64,000 bases of DNA from Gordionus sp. m RMFG-2023 (lineage: Eukaryota; Nematomorpha; Gordioida; Chordodea; Parachordodidae): assembly GCF_954871325.1 (NCBI RefSeq), contig NC_088777.1, forward strand, positions 34,759,366 through 34,823,365. The letters are read 5' to 3'. Positions within the stretch are counted from its first letter, which is position 1. Every line of letters begins with the position of its first letter. Below the pieces are notes generated by a model. The model saw only the letters and a list, made by a program, of their open reading frames with translations. It did no database searches and was not told where the DNA came from. Shown here piece by piece: positions 1 through 12,740 of this stretch. Position numbers and translations under genes: made by a program.

Positions 1-601
1 TTAAAAATTTCTAGTTAAAGTTTTTGTTTAAGAAATAGGGATTGGAGATTTTCGTTTATTATATAAAAAAATTTTCGCGATAAAATTAAAAAAAAAAAAT
101 ATGTAGACTAGGAAAAATTGCCGTTAGTTGATATGACTATTTGCTGAAATATAAAATTATTGAATTTTGAATATTTATTTTTATAATAGAAAAAGTTAAC
201 CTAAACATAATATATATTCTAAAATGATTAATTGAATTATTTTAAGGATTTTCAATAAATCTAAAAAATGAGTCAGTCTTAATTTGAATTTTTTTGGATC
301 AACATTAATTGTTCAACAGCCGATTTGGGTCTATTTTTAAAAATTGTCGATTAAGATTTTAGCCAAAATAATGTGTATACCTTATAATGTGGTAAATTGG
401 TACACCAAAGAAATTGGTATAAATATTGGTTGTTAATTTTTTTTTTGATTTTATTAAATTTTTTATTGATATTACACTTAATAAATAAAATTGAGATTTT
501 TGTAAAAAAATATAAAGAAATAATTAATAGGACTAACATTCAAAATGACTTCTATTTAATCATCCGTTTTTTATACTGATAAATTTATAATAAATTGCAG
601 C

Positions 602-690
602 TGTATTAGATACGCGCCGAATTGGCACGGCGCTGAATTGACCCTGTGCTGAATTGACGTTGCGCCAAATTTTCCGCGCCGAATTGACGT
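602..690 (+). repeat. Cluster of GCGCCGAATTGAC-like motifs
   Basis: About five imperfect copies of a 17-20 bp motif (gcgccgaattg, ggcgctgaattgac, gtgctgaattgacg, gcgccaaatttt, gcgccgaattgacg). Strikingly GC-rich for the area; likely a transposon tip. Confidence 0.55.
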
Positions 691-884
691 GATATCTGTT
701 TTTATAAGTTCAATTAGTATGATTTTATATGTGCAATTATTAAAATAAAATATGAGATTATCATTTTATGAGGCTTTTTTTAAATAAAAATATAATAACT
801 GTAATATTGTGTTTAACCCATCGTTTTAGATATTTTTGTTCAAAAATATAGTGAAATAAAACACATGTATATTATAAATAAGCC

Positions 885-1045
885 ATTAATGGGATCCCGA
901 CCGAATGCTGAGTAAAAGCGGGACGAAGGCTTACAAATGGGTTTATGGGGGTGAACCCATAAAATGAGGCCGCTAGAAAACATTTGCCCGCGCGGTTGCA
1001 GCATAGCCAGTCCATCCCTGATTTGAATCGCTTTTGTAGGTCCAA
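885..1045 (-). repeat. GC-rich transposon-end-like segment
   Basis: On the minus strand it starts near CAGGGATGGACTGGC, a hAT-like tip, followed by CGCGCGGGCAAATG. The 69-codon frame here has no recognisable domain. Confidence 0.35.
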
Positions 1046-1049
1046 TCAA

Positions 1050-2590
1050 AACAATAAATGATCCAAAATAACTTACAATAAAATTTCCAGGGTGGCTTAT
1101 CTTCTACATTATATAGTGACCCCTTCAATATAAATTCTTTTTATAGTTCTCAAAATTAAATCTAACGAAATCTGTTTAATGTCATCTTGGTTATCTGATT
1201 ACCTTATCTGAATTTTACCGTTTATATTTATTAAAAACTTTCAAAAAACATAAATTATTAGCTAACAAAATTTAATTCGTTTGTTAAATAATATTGATGA
1301 TGTTAGTCATAAAAAACAAAAAAAATTTTTTTTTGAAATAAACCAAAAAACATAATGTTTATTATTTAAATGCCTAAACAAATTATCTATATGAATCGGT
1401 TTTATCAAATTAAATTATAATGTTTAAAATGTGACCATGGAAGTTTTATGTTCAAAGATTGCACTAGTTTTATTTATGATATATATTAAAACATTGTAAA
1501 AAAACGATTAGCTATGAAAATTAAGTATTCAATTTTAAAAAGGCTTCCTAATTGATAGAATTTACCTTAATGGAAAGTTACTTTATCAAAGGCAATTTAG
1601 TATTTTTGACCTAATCCATTATAATTTAGATAGTTAATAAAATATAAAACTATTAGGGCAATAACGCGAATTCTAAAAATTTTATGACTTAAAAAGATTT
1701 AATCTGGCGTTTAGGTCATTTCTTAACTCAACAATAAATTCTCATATTTTCCCATTTATGTAATTTTATTATTAAAAAAGTATTACACCTCAGTGTTTTA
1801 TTAATTCTTATGGTGAACATCATGAATAAAGTTTTATTTTGTTAGAACTTCAACTAATCTTGAATTTCCTATTATCCTCTTTCCTTTTAATTGTGAATAT
1901 AATTGGTTCAGGGCCCATATGCGATTCTGGAACTAACAAATTATAAATGCATTTGTACCATAACCTACTCAGATTTATAAAAAATATATTTCAAATATCT
2001 ATAAAAATTATCCAACAGTATTGTTAACAATAAATCTCCTTTTGCTTAACGTTTTGTCCAAGGAATTCAGTTTTATTAAACGGCTCGATTTAGTCAATTT
2101 AAAATTAAGATTTTATCCAAAATAATATTAAGCTCAAATTTTGCTAAGAGATATCTAAACCTATCTACCATCTAAGAACAACATATCCAGGTTTGCACAA
2201 TATTTTTTGGGTAAAATCTTGGTTAGACGTTTTCAGTAACTTATATGACGAATATAAGAAGAGAGATATTTATATATATAATCTCCGTAATGTCATGTCT
2301 GGCCAAAATGGCCCCCTTTAGAAAATTATCACTTTTTGTGAATATCATTTTAAGCTAATAAAAAATATCCCCCTTAGTCCTATCCCAATCCCTGACCCCC
2401 AAAAATGAATGCATATATCTTAAACAATAATTTGAAAGAAAGAATGTAAAAGTTGATATTTTTTTATAAAACTAATATGTCGTAGATTTACAGTATATCT
2501 AATTTTATCAATTATCATATGACAATCAGGTAATTTTTACCAATATAGCGAATTATATATTTTACAGAAAACTATAAAATATTGATAAGG
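1050..2590. other. AT-rich stretch, nothing recognised
   Basis: No coding-like frame, clear repeat or RNA gene was seen on either strand. Confidence 0.5.
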
Positions 2591-2900
2591 ATATCAGAAA
2601 ATATCTTTTAAAGACATTGTGGGATGAATAATATGAAGATTAATTTTTAATATCATATTTTATTTAAAATAAATAGATGGCGTTAAATAATTGAATGCTA
2701 ATTGTTGCTATATTTATTAAGAGCATTGATTAGTAAAATTTGTTAAAATATTAATTGTAATATATTATCTAACTGTCAAATATGTCTGTAAAAGTGGAAT
2801 TTTACCTAGTATTTTGGACCTAATTCTATATAATAGAGGAATATCAAATATATATCTATTTACTTTTTATAAATAAATTTCTTATACTTGTTTGGAATAA
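2590..2900 (+). repeat. Dispersed 310-bp repeat, copy A
   Basis: Matches 16395-16695 in the same orientation at moderate divergence (shared blocks include ttaactgtaatatattat-like, ctttttataaa and cttatacttgtttgga-like). Family unknown. Confidence 0.7.
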
Positions 2901-3059
2901 ATTATTACAATGCTTTTATATTAATGTATATACAAGTAATTTATTATATTTTTTATAAACTAATAAAAATATATTTCTTATTTGTTCCAGGCTTATTTTT
3001 TTTATTAAAATTTAACTCCTATCTTGTAAAAATATTTTATGACTAAATATAGACTAAAG

Positions 3060-3529
3060 TAACCCGGCCGAAGCTCAAAATGGGGTCTGGGGGAGAAGCC
3101 CCCAGTAATTTTTTAATACCCCCCCCCCTCCTTAGGCAAATTCTGGTTACGCCTATAGGCATATGTATGAATTAATTAACCTTTTTTATCAAATTCTTTA
3201 GACGCAATTTTTTTATATCAGCAATCGAAAATATTTTATACTGTAATAAATAAATTTTGTATTAAAAAATAATATTTTTAGAAATGTCATATTGTTTTAA
3301 TTATTTATATGCTAGTTTATTTTGTATGCATAATTTAAAATATGAAATTCAGAATAATTATTCAGAGTTAGCAAATTTTTAAAAAGTATAATATATTAAT
3401 ATAAAACCCAAAGGCCGGGCAAATGCGGGCCAAAGACCCGCAAATTGGGGGTATGGAAGGCGAAGCCCCCCATAAAAATTTTTTAGTTGAGCCTTCTGAG
3501 ATTGTAAAGGCTAGCGACGCCCCTGAAAT
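3060..3529 (-). repeat. Tips of the GGGGCGTCGCTAGCC element family
   Basis: 3400-3529 ends ggctagcgacgcccctg after ggcgaagccccccat, an inverse copy of the tip at 7430. A related end with aacccggccgaag and a poly-C run lies at 3060-3165 (ggttacgcctatagg). The middle is plain AT-rich DNA. Confidence 0.5.
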
Positions 3530-4439
3530 GTAGACAATATTTAAATTAAATTTTTAAGATTACATAAGTCTCATTTAATTACACATAGTATGAACAGAAT
3601 TAGTGCCTCTCTTGTTTGTCAACAATATTCCGCAATATAAACAATATACGCTTCTTTAATAATGGGACAATCAATTATTTCAAATAATAAATTAAAATGT
3701 AATTTATGTTTTACAGTGATGTCTTACTATCGTATAGACTATTTCACCTGATTATGCAAGAAATTTTAGCTGATTACCATCTGTTATCTCCCATTTTCAG
3801 AAGATTTGGGCCTTCCACTTGCATTCCATAATTTTGTACATTTTCCCATTACTCCATTTAAATATTTTGTGTAATTATTGGTTTTATTTTATTAATGGCA
3901 TTAAATGAAGCTGATATACTGGGTTGAATTTTTTATTGTTGTAGAGGTTGTTTTATATTGGGTATAAATGCCTAAATGGAATTTCTAATTTTTTTAAAAA
4001 AATAATTATATTATAACTTAAAATTAGCATATAAATAATATACTTTAATACGTTTAAGAAAATTTGTTGAGGAACATATTGATATTGAACACTTTATCAT
4101 TTTTTTGTGTTTACAGGTTTGACATTCAGTCTATGCATTATCTTTTGACTTGAATTATTTTAAAAAATTTTAATTTTCATAACTTATTTCCATAATTTTT
4201 CTTTCACTACCTTTTTCACTACCATGAGTGTTAATCATCCTACAAATTAAAAAATAAAAAATTAATAATAAAATTCTATCGAGTTACATTTAATTTATAT
4301 ATAAAATATATTATTTTTATTTTGTTTTGATGTTGTTAATTTTTATCTATCCATCTTAATGAGCAGCTAATTTTGGTTGTCAAAAAAATAATGTTATAAT
4401 ATGTGATATGCAATGACATATTGGTGATATGTGAATTTT
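3530..4439. other. AT-rich stretch, nothing recognised
   Basis: No domain-like frame or clear repeat seen. Confidence 0.45.
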
Positions 4440-4632
4440 ATAAACATGAATATTAAAAAGAATCTGTATCTTATCTTTTGTCAAGAAAATGCAAAAGATA
4501 CAAGATTCTTTTCAGAATAAAGGATCTAAGATACAGATACTTGTATCTTATTAAAAATGTCGAAAAGATTCTGAGTACAAGATACAAAAGGATATTGCAT
4601 CTTTAAGTATTCGCGGTACTGCCCAACTCTGA
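4440..4632. mobile_element. Terminal part of a hAT-like element
   Basis: Ends ...GCGGTACTGCCCAACTCTG, i.e. CAGAGTTGGGCAGTACC inward, preceded by repeated direct and inverted AAGATACAAGATTC blocks. A related end (CCAGGGCCGGGC, then GATACAGATAC blocks) lies at about 19250-19372. Confidence 0.5.
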
Positions 4633-4689
4633 TAAAATTTATAATGATATCCTAAATTTAATAAAAGATTTTATTCAAATAAAATTATT

Positions 4690-5700
4690 TATTTGTTTAT
4701 AATTATGGGTCTAAAGAAGCATCAATATCATTACCTAAGCACATTCGTTGTCTATGCCATACAATAAGCTTTATTGCCACAACAGATGTCGAGAAAGCTA
4801 TTAAGGATTCTCCTACCATCTCTAGAATTCATCATCCTGCACTAGCCAAATATATTAAATTATGGAATGCTAGTAGACCTAAAACTGCAGAGTTCATCAA
4901 AGCAGTTTAAGAAAAACTATTAGTTATACCATGCTGTATGAGATGGAATATTGATAGCCTTACTAGTATATTAAAATTTATAAGCGAACTTCCAAAATTA
5001 TGTGAAAAATTAAAATTTTCACAACTAAGAGATATTGAAATGCAATATTTAGAAGAATATTGTCATATAATGTCTAAATTGGCTATAGCGATTAACAAAA
5101 TACAAAGCGAAATCAACTGCTATTATGGAGAATCAGCTCCAATATTAAATATTGTTAAAAAAAATCACAAATTTAATTCAAACTGATCTACATTTTTCTA
5201 ACCATTAGCTATTGCAGTAGAAAATTATTTAAATAAATAATTTAAAAATATATAGGAATTTGAATAACTTTAAAAGTGCATTTTTGGCCACTATTTCTCA
5301 TCCCTACTTTAAAAATCGTTGGATTGATGGTAAAAAAGAGAAAAAAAAACCTTCAGGATTTATTAACATGAAGCCTTAATTATTTTAAAAAATAAAATTG
5401 AAATTAATATGTCAATAAAATCTTCAATTGATGATGAAAATGATGATTTTTGTTTTAAAAGTACCACATCCAATTCTATTAATTCGAAAAGTGATATTGA
5501 ATTAGAGGTCCTACATTATATGAAAGATGACAGGCGCAATATAAATATGTTAAATAGTTATAAATATATAAAAGAATATTTATTAAATTTAACACAATAT
5601 AACTATCCTCTGCCCCCTTGAAAGAATATTCAGTTTTGCTAATATGGTCAATCCAACAAAGACTGAATGACATATTATTTGAAAAATAATTTATATTAAA
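4690..5700 (+). pseudogene. hAT transposase remnant
   Basis: Reads HHPALAKYIKLWN, then after a stop IPCCMRWNIDSLTSIL (hAT RWN motif), then across frame changes YNYPLPP..., FANMVN and a final LFEKLIF-like tail typical of the hAT C-terminus. At least one internal stop and several frame changes are seen. The intervening stretch is Asp/Asn/Ser-rich. Ends not identified. Confidence 0.6.
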
Positions 5701-5777
5701 AAATAATGCTAATTAATGATGTTGATTTATTGATATTTACTAATTAATTTTTTGTTCTAATATTGTTTTCATTATTA

Positions 5778-5807
5778 CTAGTAGAAAGCCCGTCAAAAAT
5801 GATGGGG
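5778..5807 (-). mobile_element. Helitron-like 3' end (minus strand)
   Basis: Read on the minus strand: a hairpin CCCCATCA-TTTT-TGACGGG with one mismatch, then 7 nt, then CTAG followed by T. A hairpin shortly before CTRR and insertion before T are the Helitron 3' signature. No Rep/helicase is visible. Confidence 0.5.
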
Positions 5808-5819
5808 AATGAGATTTTT

Positions 5820-6744
5820 ATTCATTTTTTACGATAGATGTCATGTCAGGTTCAAGCTCACAATATTAGGAAGCATTCAAGATCTTATAATTATAAAATA
5901 GTTTATCAAGCCTAGCTCAACCCTTAATAATTTGTAAAAGATATTCCCAAGTCAGGTTCAAAATATTAATTTTGAGGCTCCAAGCCCAGTCCTACCCATT
6001 ATAATTTTGAAAATTTTTTCCCGCCTCGGAGATAGTTAAATTTTTATAATCATCACATGAACGGGAAATATCTGATTTACCAATTAGTCTAATATGGAAA
6101 AAAAACATGTAAATTCCGTATTAAGGGAACCTGGGAAGGCCTGGGCAACCACTTATTAGAGAATCATGACAAATAAAATAAAAATAACCGACTCTTATAC
6201 TTTTTTGTAATAAGATCAATTAAAATTATATCTAAAAAATATGTTGTTTATTATATAAGGTTATTGTTGTTTTACAGATTAATTTAATGTATGTCTTACA
6301 TTTCTGAAATTATTTGTCAAAGAATTTGATAAGGGATATATATTTTTTTATGTTAAGTAAAAAATAAATGTTGTCTATTTAAATTACAAAAATGGCATTA
6401 AACACTAATGAAACTTATATGAAAATTATTTATATATTTTTTTAAGATATTTTTTTTTATTGACATATAAATTTAGGATAATTTTTTTAAAGAATAATGA
6501 GGATTATTTATTATGTATTTGATAAAATTAAGAGCAAATCCTTGTTGACATTTTAATTTTTGATGGAAAAAGTGATAAAATAAATCTGGGCGGTCGTCTA
6601 GAGAGGAAATAATTAATATATAATTTTATATCATTTAGGGTTGTAGATGAAAGTAATGACGGATTAACAAAGCAGTGTACAAAACACATTGCGTCCTGAT
6701 AAAGATGATATGCCTATGCCTTGGGATACTGGTAAAAGAAGAAC
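5820..6744. other. AT-rich stretch, possible Helitron body
   Basis: Lies inside the minus-strand Helitron-like end at 5778. No coding signal was recognised. Confidence 0.35.
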
Positions 6745-7118
6745 GCAAAACGATGTTTCTGTCAATGTCAGCATTGGTATCCCCCTCTAAAATAGAATCA
6801 TGAACGACAATGTTAACTCAACCATAAAACGGTCGTAAGAAATGTTATTAAAGCCACGACAGAACTACTGCATATTTTTCCATTAATAAAGTTGATGAAA
6901 TTGGCTGTACTGTACATTCAAGTTTGAACAAGCAAAACGATATTTCTGTCAATGTCAGCATTGGTATACCCTTCTAAAATAGAATCATGAACGACAATGT
7001 TAACTCAACCATAAAACGGTCGTAAGTATTGTTATAAAGGCCACGACAGAACTACTGCATATTTTTCCATTGATAAAGTTGATGAAATTGGCTGTACTGT
7101 ACATTCAAGTTTGAACAT
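6745..7118 (+). repeat. 187-bp tandem duplication
   Basis: Two almost identical copies start at 6745 and 6932 (gcaaaacgat, then cagcattggtat, cataaaacggtcgtaag, ccacgacagaactactgc). They differ by a few bases and a short indel. Less AT-rich than its surroundings. No long frame crosses it, so its origin is unknown. Confidence 0.85.
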
Positions 7119-7429
7119 TCCTCTAAATATTTATGAAAGTTTCTCAGAGAATCGGATAAAGTAATATTTATATTATCTCCTAGTGAAGTGAATGATAGTA
7201 CAGAATTAAATGTTGATATTTGTTAAAAAATAGGCGGAGGTGGCATAGGGATTGTGGTAGTGGTGATAGAACTATCATTTGGAGAACTTGGTGATAATAA
7301 AATAAACATAGATATAAAACATAAGATTAAAAAAAAACAAAATAAACGTCCAGATGAGTTTATTTCAAGTGTAGTTCTTTATTATTTTGTCTACCACTAA
7401 CTCTAGAACGGGTAAGGCGTTTGTTTAAT

Positions 7430-7525
7430 CCAGGGGCGTCGCTAGCCTTCACACTCTCAGGGGGCTCAACTAAAAAAAATTTAATGAGGGGTTTCGCCTC
7501 CCATCGGCCTTCGGCCGGGTTTTAT
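7430..7525 (+). repeat. Tip of the GGGGCGTCGCTAGCC element family
   Basis: Starts caggggcgtcgctagcc, then gggggctcaacta and cggccttcggccgggtttta. It matches the reverse complement of 3400-3529 along its length. A diverged member ends at about 17220 (cctagcgatgccactg). Confidence 0.6.
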
Positions 7526-7605
7526 ATAAATATATTATACTTTTTTAAAATTTGTTAACTCTGAACAATTATTTTGATTTTAAAATTTTGTCATTTATTA
7601 TATTA

Positions 7606-7636
7606 CTAGTTGATAACCCGTCAAAAATGATGGGGA
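7606..7636 (-). mobile_element. Helitron-like 3' end (minus strand), second copy
   Basis: Same arrangement as at 5778: the hairpin, then TTATCAA, then CTAG and T. A further diverged hairpin, CCCGTCA-TTCT-TGACGGG, lies at about 7898-7914 without a clear CTAG. Confidence 0.5.
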
Positions 7637-8289
7637 TGAGAATTTTATTCGTTCTTTTACGATAATTCTTTTTACCCCTCCCCCTCCTCCTTCAGGCCAA
7701 TTCCAACCCATTAAGACTAAGAGTGATGAATTGTCTTTTTTATTCAATGATTGATGAATAATATATTTTACCTTTATTTTATGATGGATGAATCAGAAAT
7801 TTTCCTATTTTATGAGATGTGATTTCTAAATAATTATTTTAAATTACAAAAATGAATAAAAATGAAAAAATATCTCATATTAGCATCACACTGATCACCC
7901 GTCAAGAATGACGGGGAATCATAATTTGAGATGTGATTTAGAAATTTATATTTAAAATTATAAAAATGAAACAATATCTCTTATTAGCACCCTAAATACT
8001 AACATTATTTACCAGAGCTCCTGTTAGTCAGAACTGTTCACTCCCCACCGCGTGAAGGTAGGAGATGGATTTTAGGGGAGCAATATTTTGGATCTTGGCC
8101 AGTTTTTCTACCTATATTTTGATAATAAGATCTTTTGAATTTTTTTCCTAAATCTTCTAGAGCAAGCGCGAATCATATCAGATTTATCTTATAATAATAA
8201 AGTGTTATAGAATAGCTATTAAATGCCTTTTTATTTAAATAACCAATCTTAAAAACATATAACTGTATATTTATAAAGCTGGGGGTCTA

Positions 8290-8712
8290 AAAGGGGTAAG
8301 TATTATACTGGTCATTAGTGTCCAAGAATTTATAAGTCATGAGCATGGATTTTTCTTTATATCTTACTATTTAGATTTTAAATTTTTATAAAATTTTAAC
8401 TATATAGGTGAATAACAATTAAAAATACAAATTCTCTTGAGGTAACTTTATTTCCTAAATTATTTTTTCATTTATTTTATAAGTCTATTTAAATTTTCCC
8501 CACCAATAAAGGATCTGTAATAATTAATTTTTCCTATTAAGCACCATCAAACCTATCATTGACCCTTAATAAATATAAAAATTTGAGTCTCAAGTATATA
8601 TTTTTCATTTTATCTGACTTTCGATTTTTATGAGTAATTTATACCCTAATTTTGCATAACATATTAATTTACTATGTTATTTATATATTTTTAAATTATC
8701 TATATTATTTTA
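8290..8712 (-). repeat. Older inverted repeat, left copy
   Basis: Diverged units (caaacctatcattgaccctt; gtgtccaagaatttataag) are found again, inverted, at about 14000-14530. Each side holds two related units of about 300 bp, so this is an older repeat that the foldback element entered. Confidence 0.7.
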
Positions 8713-8715
8713 TAT

Positions 8716-9236
8716 AGATAAGCAATATACCTAGGAATCCAATCTTATTTTCTATTTATTTTAGGATAAGTCCATTTCAATTAAATCTAACAGAGACAGA
8801 GAAAGGATCAAATTTAAAAATATAAAATTTACATCTATACAAACAAAATGATTATATTATTCATTTGCCTCCAACTATTCTCATTTCTAAAAAGGTTTTA
8901 TATTTTGTTTAATTATTATTTATTGCGATTTAAAATATTAATTTTTTTAAATTTAACTTTTTTGTTTAATTATTATTTATTGCTATTTAAAATATTAATT
9001 TTTTTAAATTTAACTTTTTACAAAAGAATAGTTGAAAGCAAATGAGTAATTAAATTATTTTGTTTGAATAGAATAATAGATGTAAATTTTATATTATTGA
9101 ATTTGATCCTTTCTCTGTTGTGAGATATAATTTAAATTGACTTATCTTAAAATAAATGTATAAAAAAGAATATCATATTTTTTTGAAAAGATAGGATTCC
9201 TAGGTATATGATAATTTATTGTTATTCTTATCTATA
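8716..9236. repeat. 520-bp imperfect palindrome left of the foldback
   Basis: Left arm 8716-8850 (gataagcaatatacctagg, then gaaaggatcaaat) is repeated inverted at about 9050-9236 (atttgatcctttc, then cctaggtatatgat). The short open frame at 8848-9045 lies in the AT-rich loop and is not gene-like. Confidence 0.75.
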
Positions 9237-9345
9237 TATAATTAGTGTTGTTAAAAAGTCGAGTTCTTACGACTTGCGACTCGAGTCGTAGTCGTAAAAA
9301 ACGGCTCCGACTCAAGCCGATCAAGGAGCCGCATGAGTCGGCTCA

Positions 9346-9432
9346 CTTAGTCGGCTCGCTTAGTCGGCTCGCTTAGTCGGCTCGCTTAGTCGGCTCGCTT
9401 AGTCGGCTCACTTAGTCGGCTCACTTAGTGGG
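9346..9432 (+). repeat. 13-bp tandem array, left arm (about 7 units)
   Basis: Units of cttagtcggctcg, some with cttagtcggctca. This is one of the few GC-rich stretches in the area, near the left tip of the foldback element. Confidence 0.88.
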
Positions 9433-10279
9433 CTCAGAGGGTAGCTTGAGTTTATTTTAAATTTAGAGCCAAAAATTATTTTTATGTTATTGAGAAATTT
9501 TAAATAATAGTAGAATTTTATTTATTTATTTTTAGTAAAATAATTTATTTTATTTATATTTTATTTAATGCAAATAATATGTTTTGATTTGATTATAATA
9601 AAAATGGATTTATTTATTTGATTTTTTTTAAATAAAAAAAAATTAATATTTTTGAGCTAAAAATTTTAAGCAAAAAATATTTTTTGAAGTACAAAAATAT
9701 TTTTGAAACATATTTTGCTGATTTTTTGAAGAAATTTTAATCTTTTGTTTTTATCATAAAATTTTATTCTTATTTAATTATATCATAAATAAATAATCTT
9801 TTAGGTCAAATCTTCTATAGTTTTTTTTATATTATTTTTATAAATATATCTATATTTTAAGTTTATTATTAGAGGTGGCTTTTTCTAAATATTTTTTTAA
9901 TAAATATATTTATATTTTAAGAATATTAAAAGAGATGGTTTTTCTTTTTCTAAATAGTTTTTTTTTAAAATATATCTATATTTTAAGTATATTAAAAGAG
10001 GTGGTTTTTCTAAATTATTTTTTTATTAATATTTATGTCAAACTTTTTTTTAATGCGACAATTGTCATATGCGTTATTTTTTAAGATTTTTGAAATTTTT
10101 GGACACAAAAGGGTTATAATATAATTTATATTGTAAAGATATTATATTATAAATTCAATGAAGATGTTCCCTGGAAAAATGATAATTATCATAATAGGTA
10201 GGTATTTTTGAACATATAAGATTTTTTTGTGACGCTAATGGGTAAAAATATGTTTCTTTAACAGGTAAAATTTTAGTGA

Positions 10280-11060
10280 AGATGTAAGATAGATAAGTGA
10301 CAATTGTCATTATCGTTGTTTTTAAAGTTTTTCGAATTTTTTTGACGTAAATGGGCTAAAATAAGCATTGCTAACATGATTAAATAAAATTTTAGTGGAG
10401 ATGTACCATAGATAAGTGACAATTGTCATAATCGTTGTTTTTAAAGTTTTTCGAATTTTTTTGACGTAAATGGACTAAAATAAGCATTGCTAACATGATT
10501 AAATAAAATTTTAGTGGAGATGTACCATAGATAAGTGACAATTGTCATAATCGTTGTTTTTAAAGTTTTTCGAATTTTTTTGACGTAAATGGGCTAAAAT
10601 AAGCATTGCTAACATGTTAAAATAAAATTTAAGTGAAGATGTACCCTAGATAAGTGACAATTGTCATAATCGTTGTTTTTAAAGTTTTTCGAATTTTTTT
10701 GACGTAAATGGGCTAAAATAAGCATTGCTAACATGTTTAAATAAAATTTAAGTGAAGATGTACCCTAGATAAGTGACAATTGTCATAATCGTTGTTTTTA
10801 AAGTTTTTCGAATTTTTTTGACGTAAATGGGCTAAAATAAGCATTGCTAACATGTTAAAATAAAATTTATTAGAAGATGTACCCTAGATAAGTGACAATT
10901 GTCATAATCGTTGTTTTTGAAGTTTTTTGAAATTTTTTGATACATAAAAATCTAAAATTAAAATTTCATGAAGATGTATCATATAAAAGTGACAATTGTC
11001 ATAATCGCTATTTTTAAAAGTTTTTAAATTTTTTTGAAGCAAATAGGTTAAAATATAAAT
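10280..11060 (+). repeat. 119-bp satellite, left arm (about 7 copies)
   Basis: Units of 119-120 bp contain gataagtgacaattgtcat, a cgttgtttttaaag block and gacgtaaatgggctaaaat. The outermost and innermost copies are diverged; the central ones are nearly identical. The palindrome GACAATTGTC lies in almost every unit. Confidence 0.9.
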
Positions 11061-11384
11061 TGCTAACATGTTAAAATAAAATTTCAATCCAAACAATATA
11101 ACAAATCGATATTTTCATTCTCATCATCTTGTTCCTTTTATCCTGCTTAAAATTTCATAAAAATATGCAAAGTGATTATTAAAGATAGCTGTAACCTATG
11201 TTAAATTCTAAACTTTTAAGATATGGATTCACAATCTTATTCCTTTAATTAATAAATTTTAATGCTAGTATAACCTTGTATTCACAGTACGCAAATATTT
11301 TTGTATACTCGTGGAAAAATAGTGCTGAGTCTGAATTCAGGGTAACCCATTTACATCAAAGAACTTTAAAATTAACGATTATAA

Positions 11385-12740
11385 AATTGTCACTTTTCAA
11401 TGGTATATCTTCATGAAATTTTAATTTAGCATGTTTACAATCTATATTTTAACCCATTTGCAACAAAAATATTCAAAAAAACCTTATTAACAACGATTAT
11501 GACAATTGATACTTATCTATGGTACATCTTCACTTAAATTTTATTTAAACATGTTAGCAATGCTTATTTTAGCCCATTTACGTCAAAGAAATTCGAAAAA
11601 CTTTAAAAACAACGATTATGACAATTGTCACTTATCTAGGGTACATCTTCACTTAAATTTTATTTTAACATGTTAGCAATGCTTATTTTAGCCCATTTAC
11701 GTCAAAAAAATTCGAAAAACTTTAAAAACAACGATTATGACAATTGTTACTTTTCTAGGGTACATCTTCACTTAAATTTTATTTTAACATGTTAGCAATG
11801 CTTATTTTAGCCCATTTACGTCAAAAAAATTCGAAAAACTTTAAAAACAACGATTATGACAATTGTCACTTATCTAGGGTACATCTTCACTTAAATTTTA
11901 TTTTAACATGTTAGCAATGCTTATTTTAGCCCATTTACGTCAAAAAAATTCGAAAAACTTTAAAAACAACGATTATGACAATTGTCACTTATCTAAGGTA
12001 CATCTTCACTTAAATTTTATTTAAACATGTTAGCAATGCTTATTTTAGCCCATTTACGTCAAAAAAATTCGAAAAACTTTAAAAACAACGATTATGACAA
12101 ATGTCACTTATCTATGGTACATCTCCACTAAAATATTATTTAAACATGTTAGCAATGCTTATTTTAGCCCATTTACGTCAAAAAAATTCGAAAAACTTTA
12201 AAAACAACGATTATGACAATTGTCACTTATCTAGGGTACATCTTAAATTTTATTTAAACATGTTAGCAATGCTTATTTTAGCCCATTTACGTCAAAGAAA
12301 TTCGAAAAACTTTAAAAACAACGATTATGACAATTGTCACTTATCTAGGGTACATCTTCACTTAAATTTTATTTTAACATGTTAGCAATGCTTATTTTCG
12401 CCCATTTACGTCAAAAAAATTCGAAAAACTTTAAAAACAACGATTATGACAATTGTCACTTATCTATGGTACATCTCCACTAAAATTTTATTTAATCATG
12501 TTAGCAATGCTTATTTTAGTCCATTTACGTCAAAAAAATTCGAAAAACTTTAAAAACAACGATTATGACAATTGTCACTTATCTATGGTACATCTCCACT
12601 AAAATTTTATTTAATCATGTTAGCAATGCTTATTTTAGCCCATTTACGTCAAAAAAATTCGAAAAACTTTAAAAACAACGATAATGACAATTGTCACTTA
12701 TCTATCTTACATCTTCACTAAAATTTTACCTGTTAAAGAA
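11385..12740 (-). repeat. 119-bp satellite, right arm (about 11 copies)
   Basis: Inverse orientation of the left array with the same period. Copies differ slightly (ctagggtacat/ctatggtacat), and one near 12235 lacks about 14 bp. A 94-codon open frame at 12101-12385 is only this repeat read through and is not a gene. Confidence 0.9.

Noticed and set aside
8848-9045. 65-codon Phe/Leu/Ile-rich frame resembling a membrane protein
   Set aside because: It sits in the AT-rich loop of a palindrome and its peptide is a short internal repeat; composition explains it.
10902-11096. 64-codon minus-strand frame
   Set aside because: Also lies within the satellite array of the foldback element.
12101-12385. 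94-codon open frame
   Set aside because: It is two units of the 119-bp satellite read through (the peptide repeats itself) and has no start context or domain.
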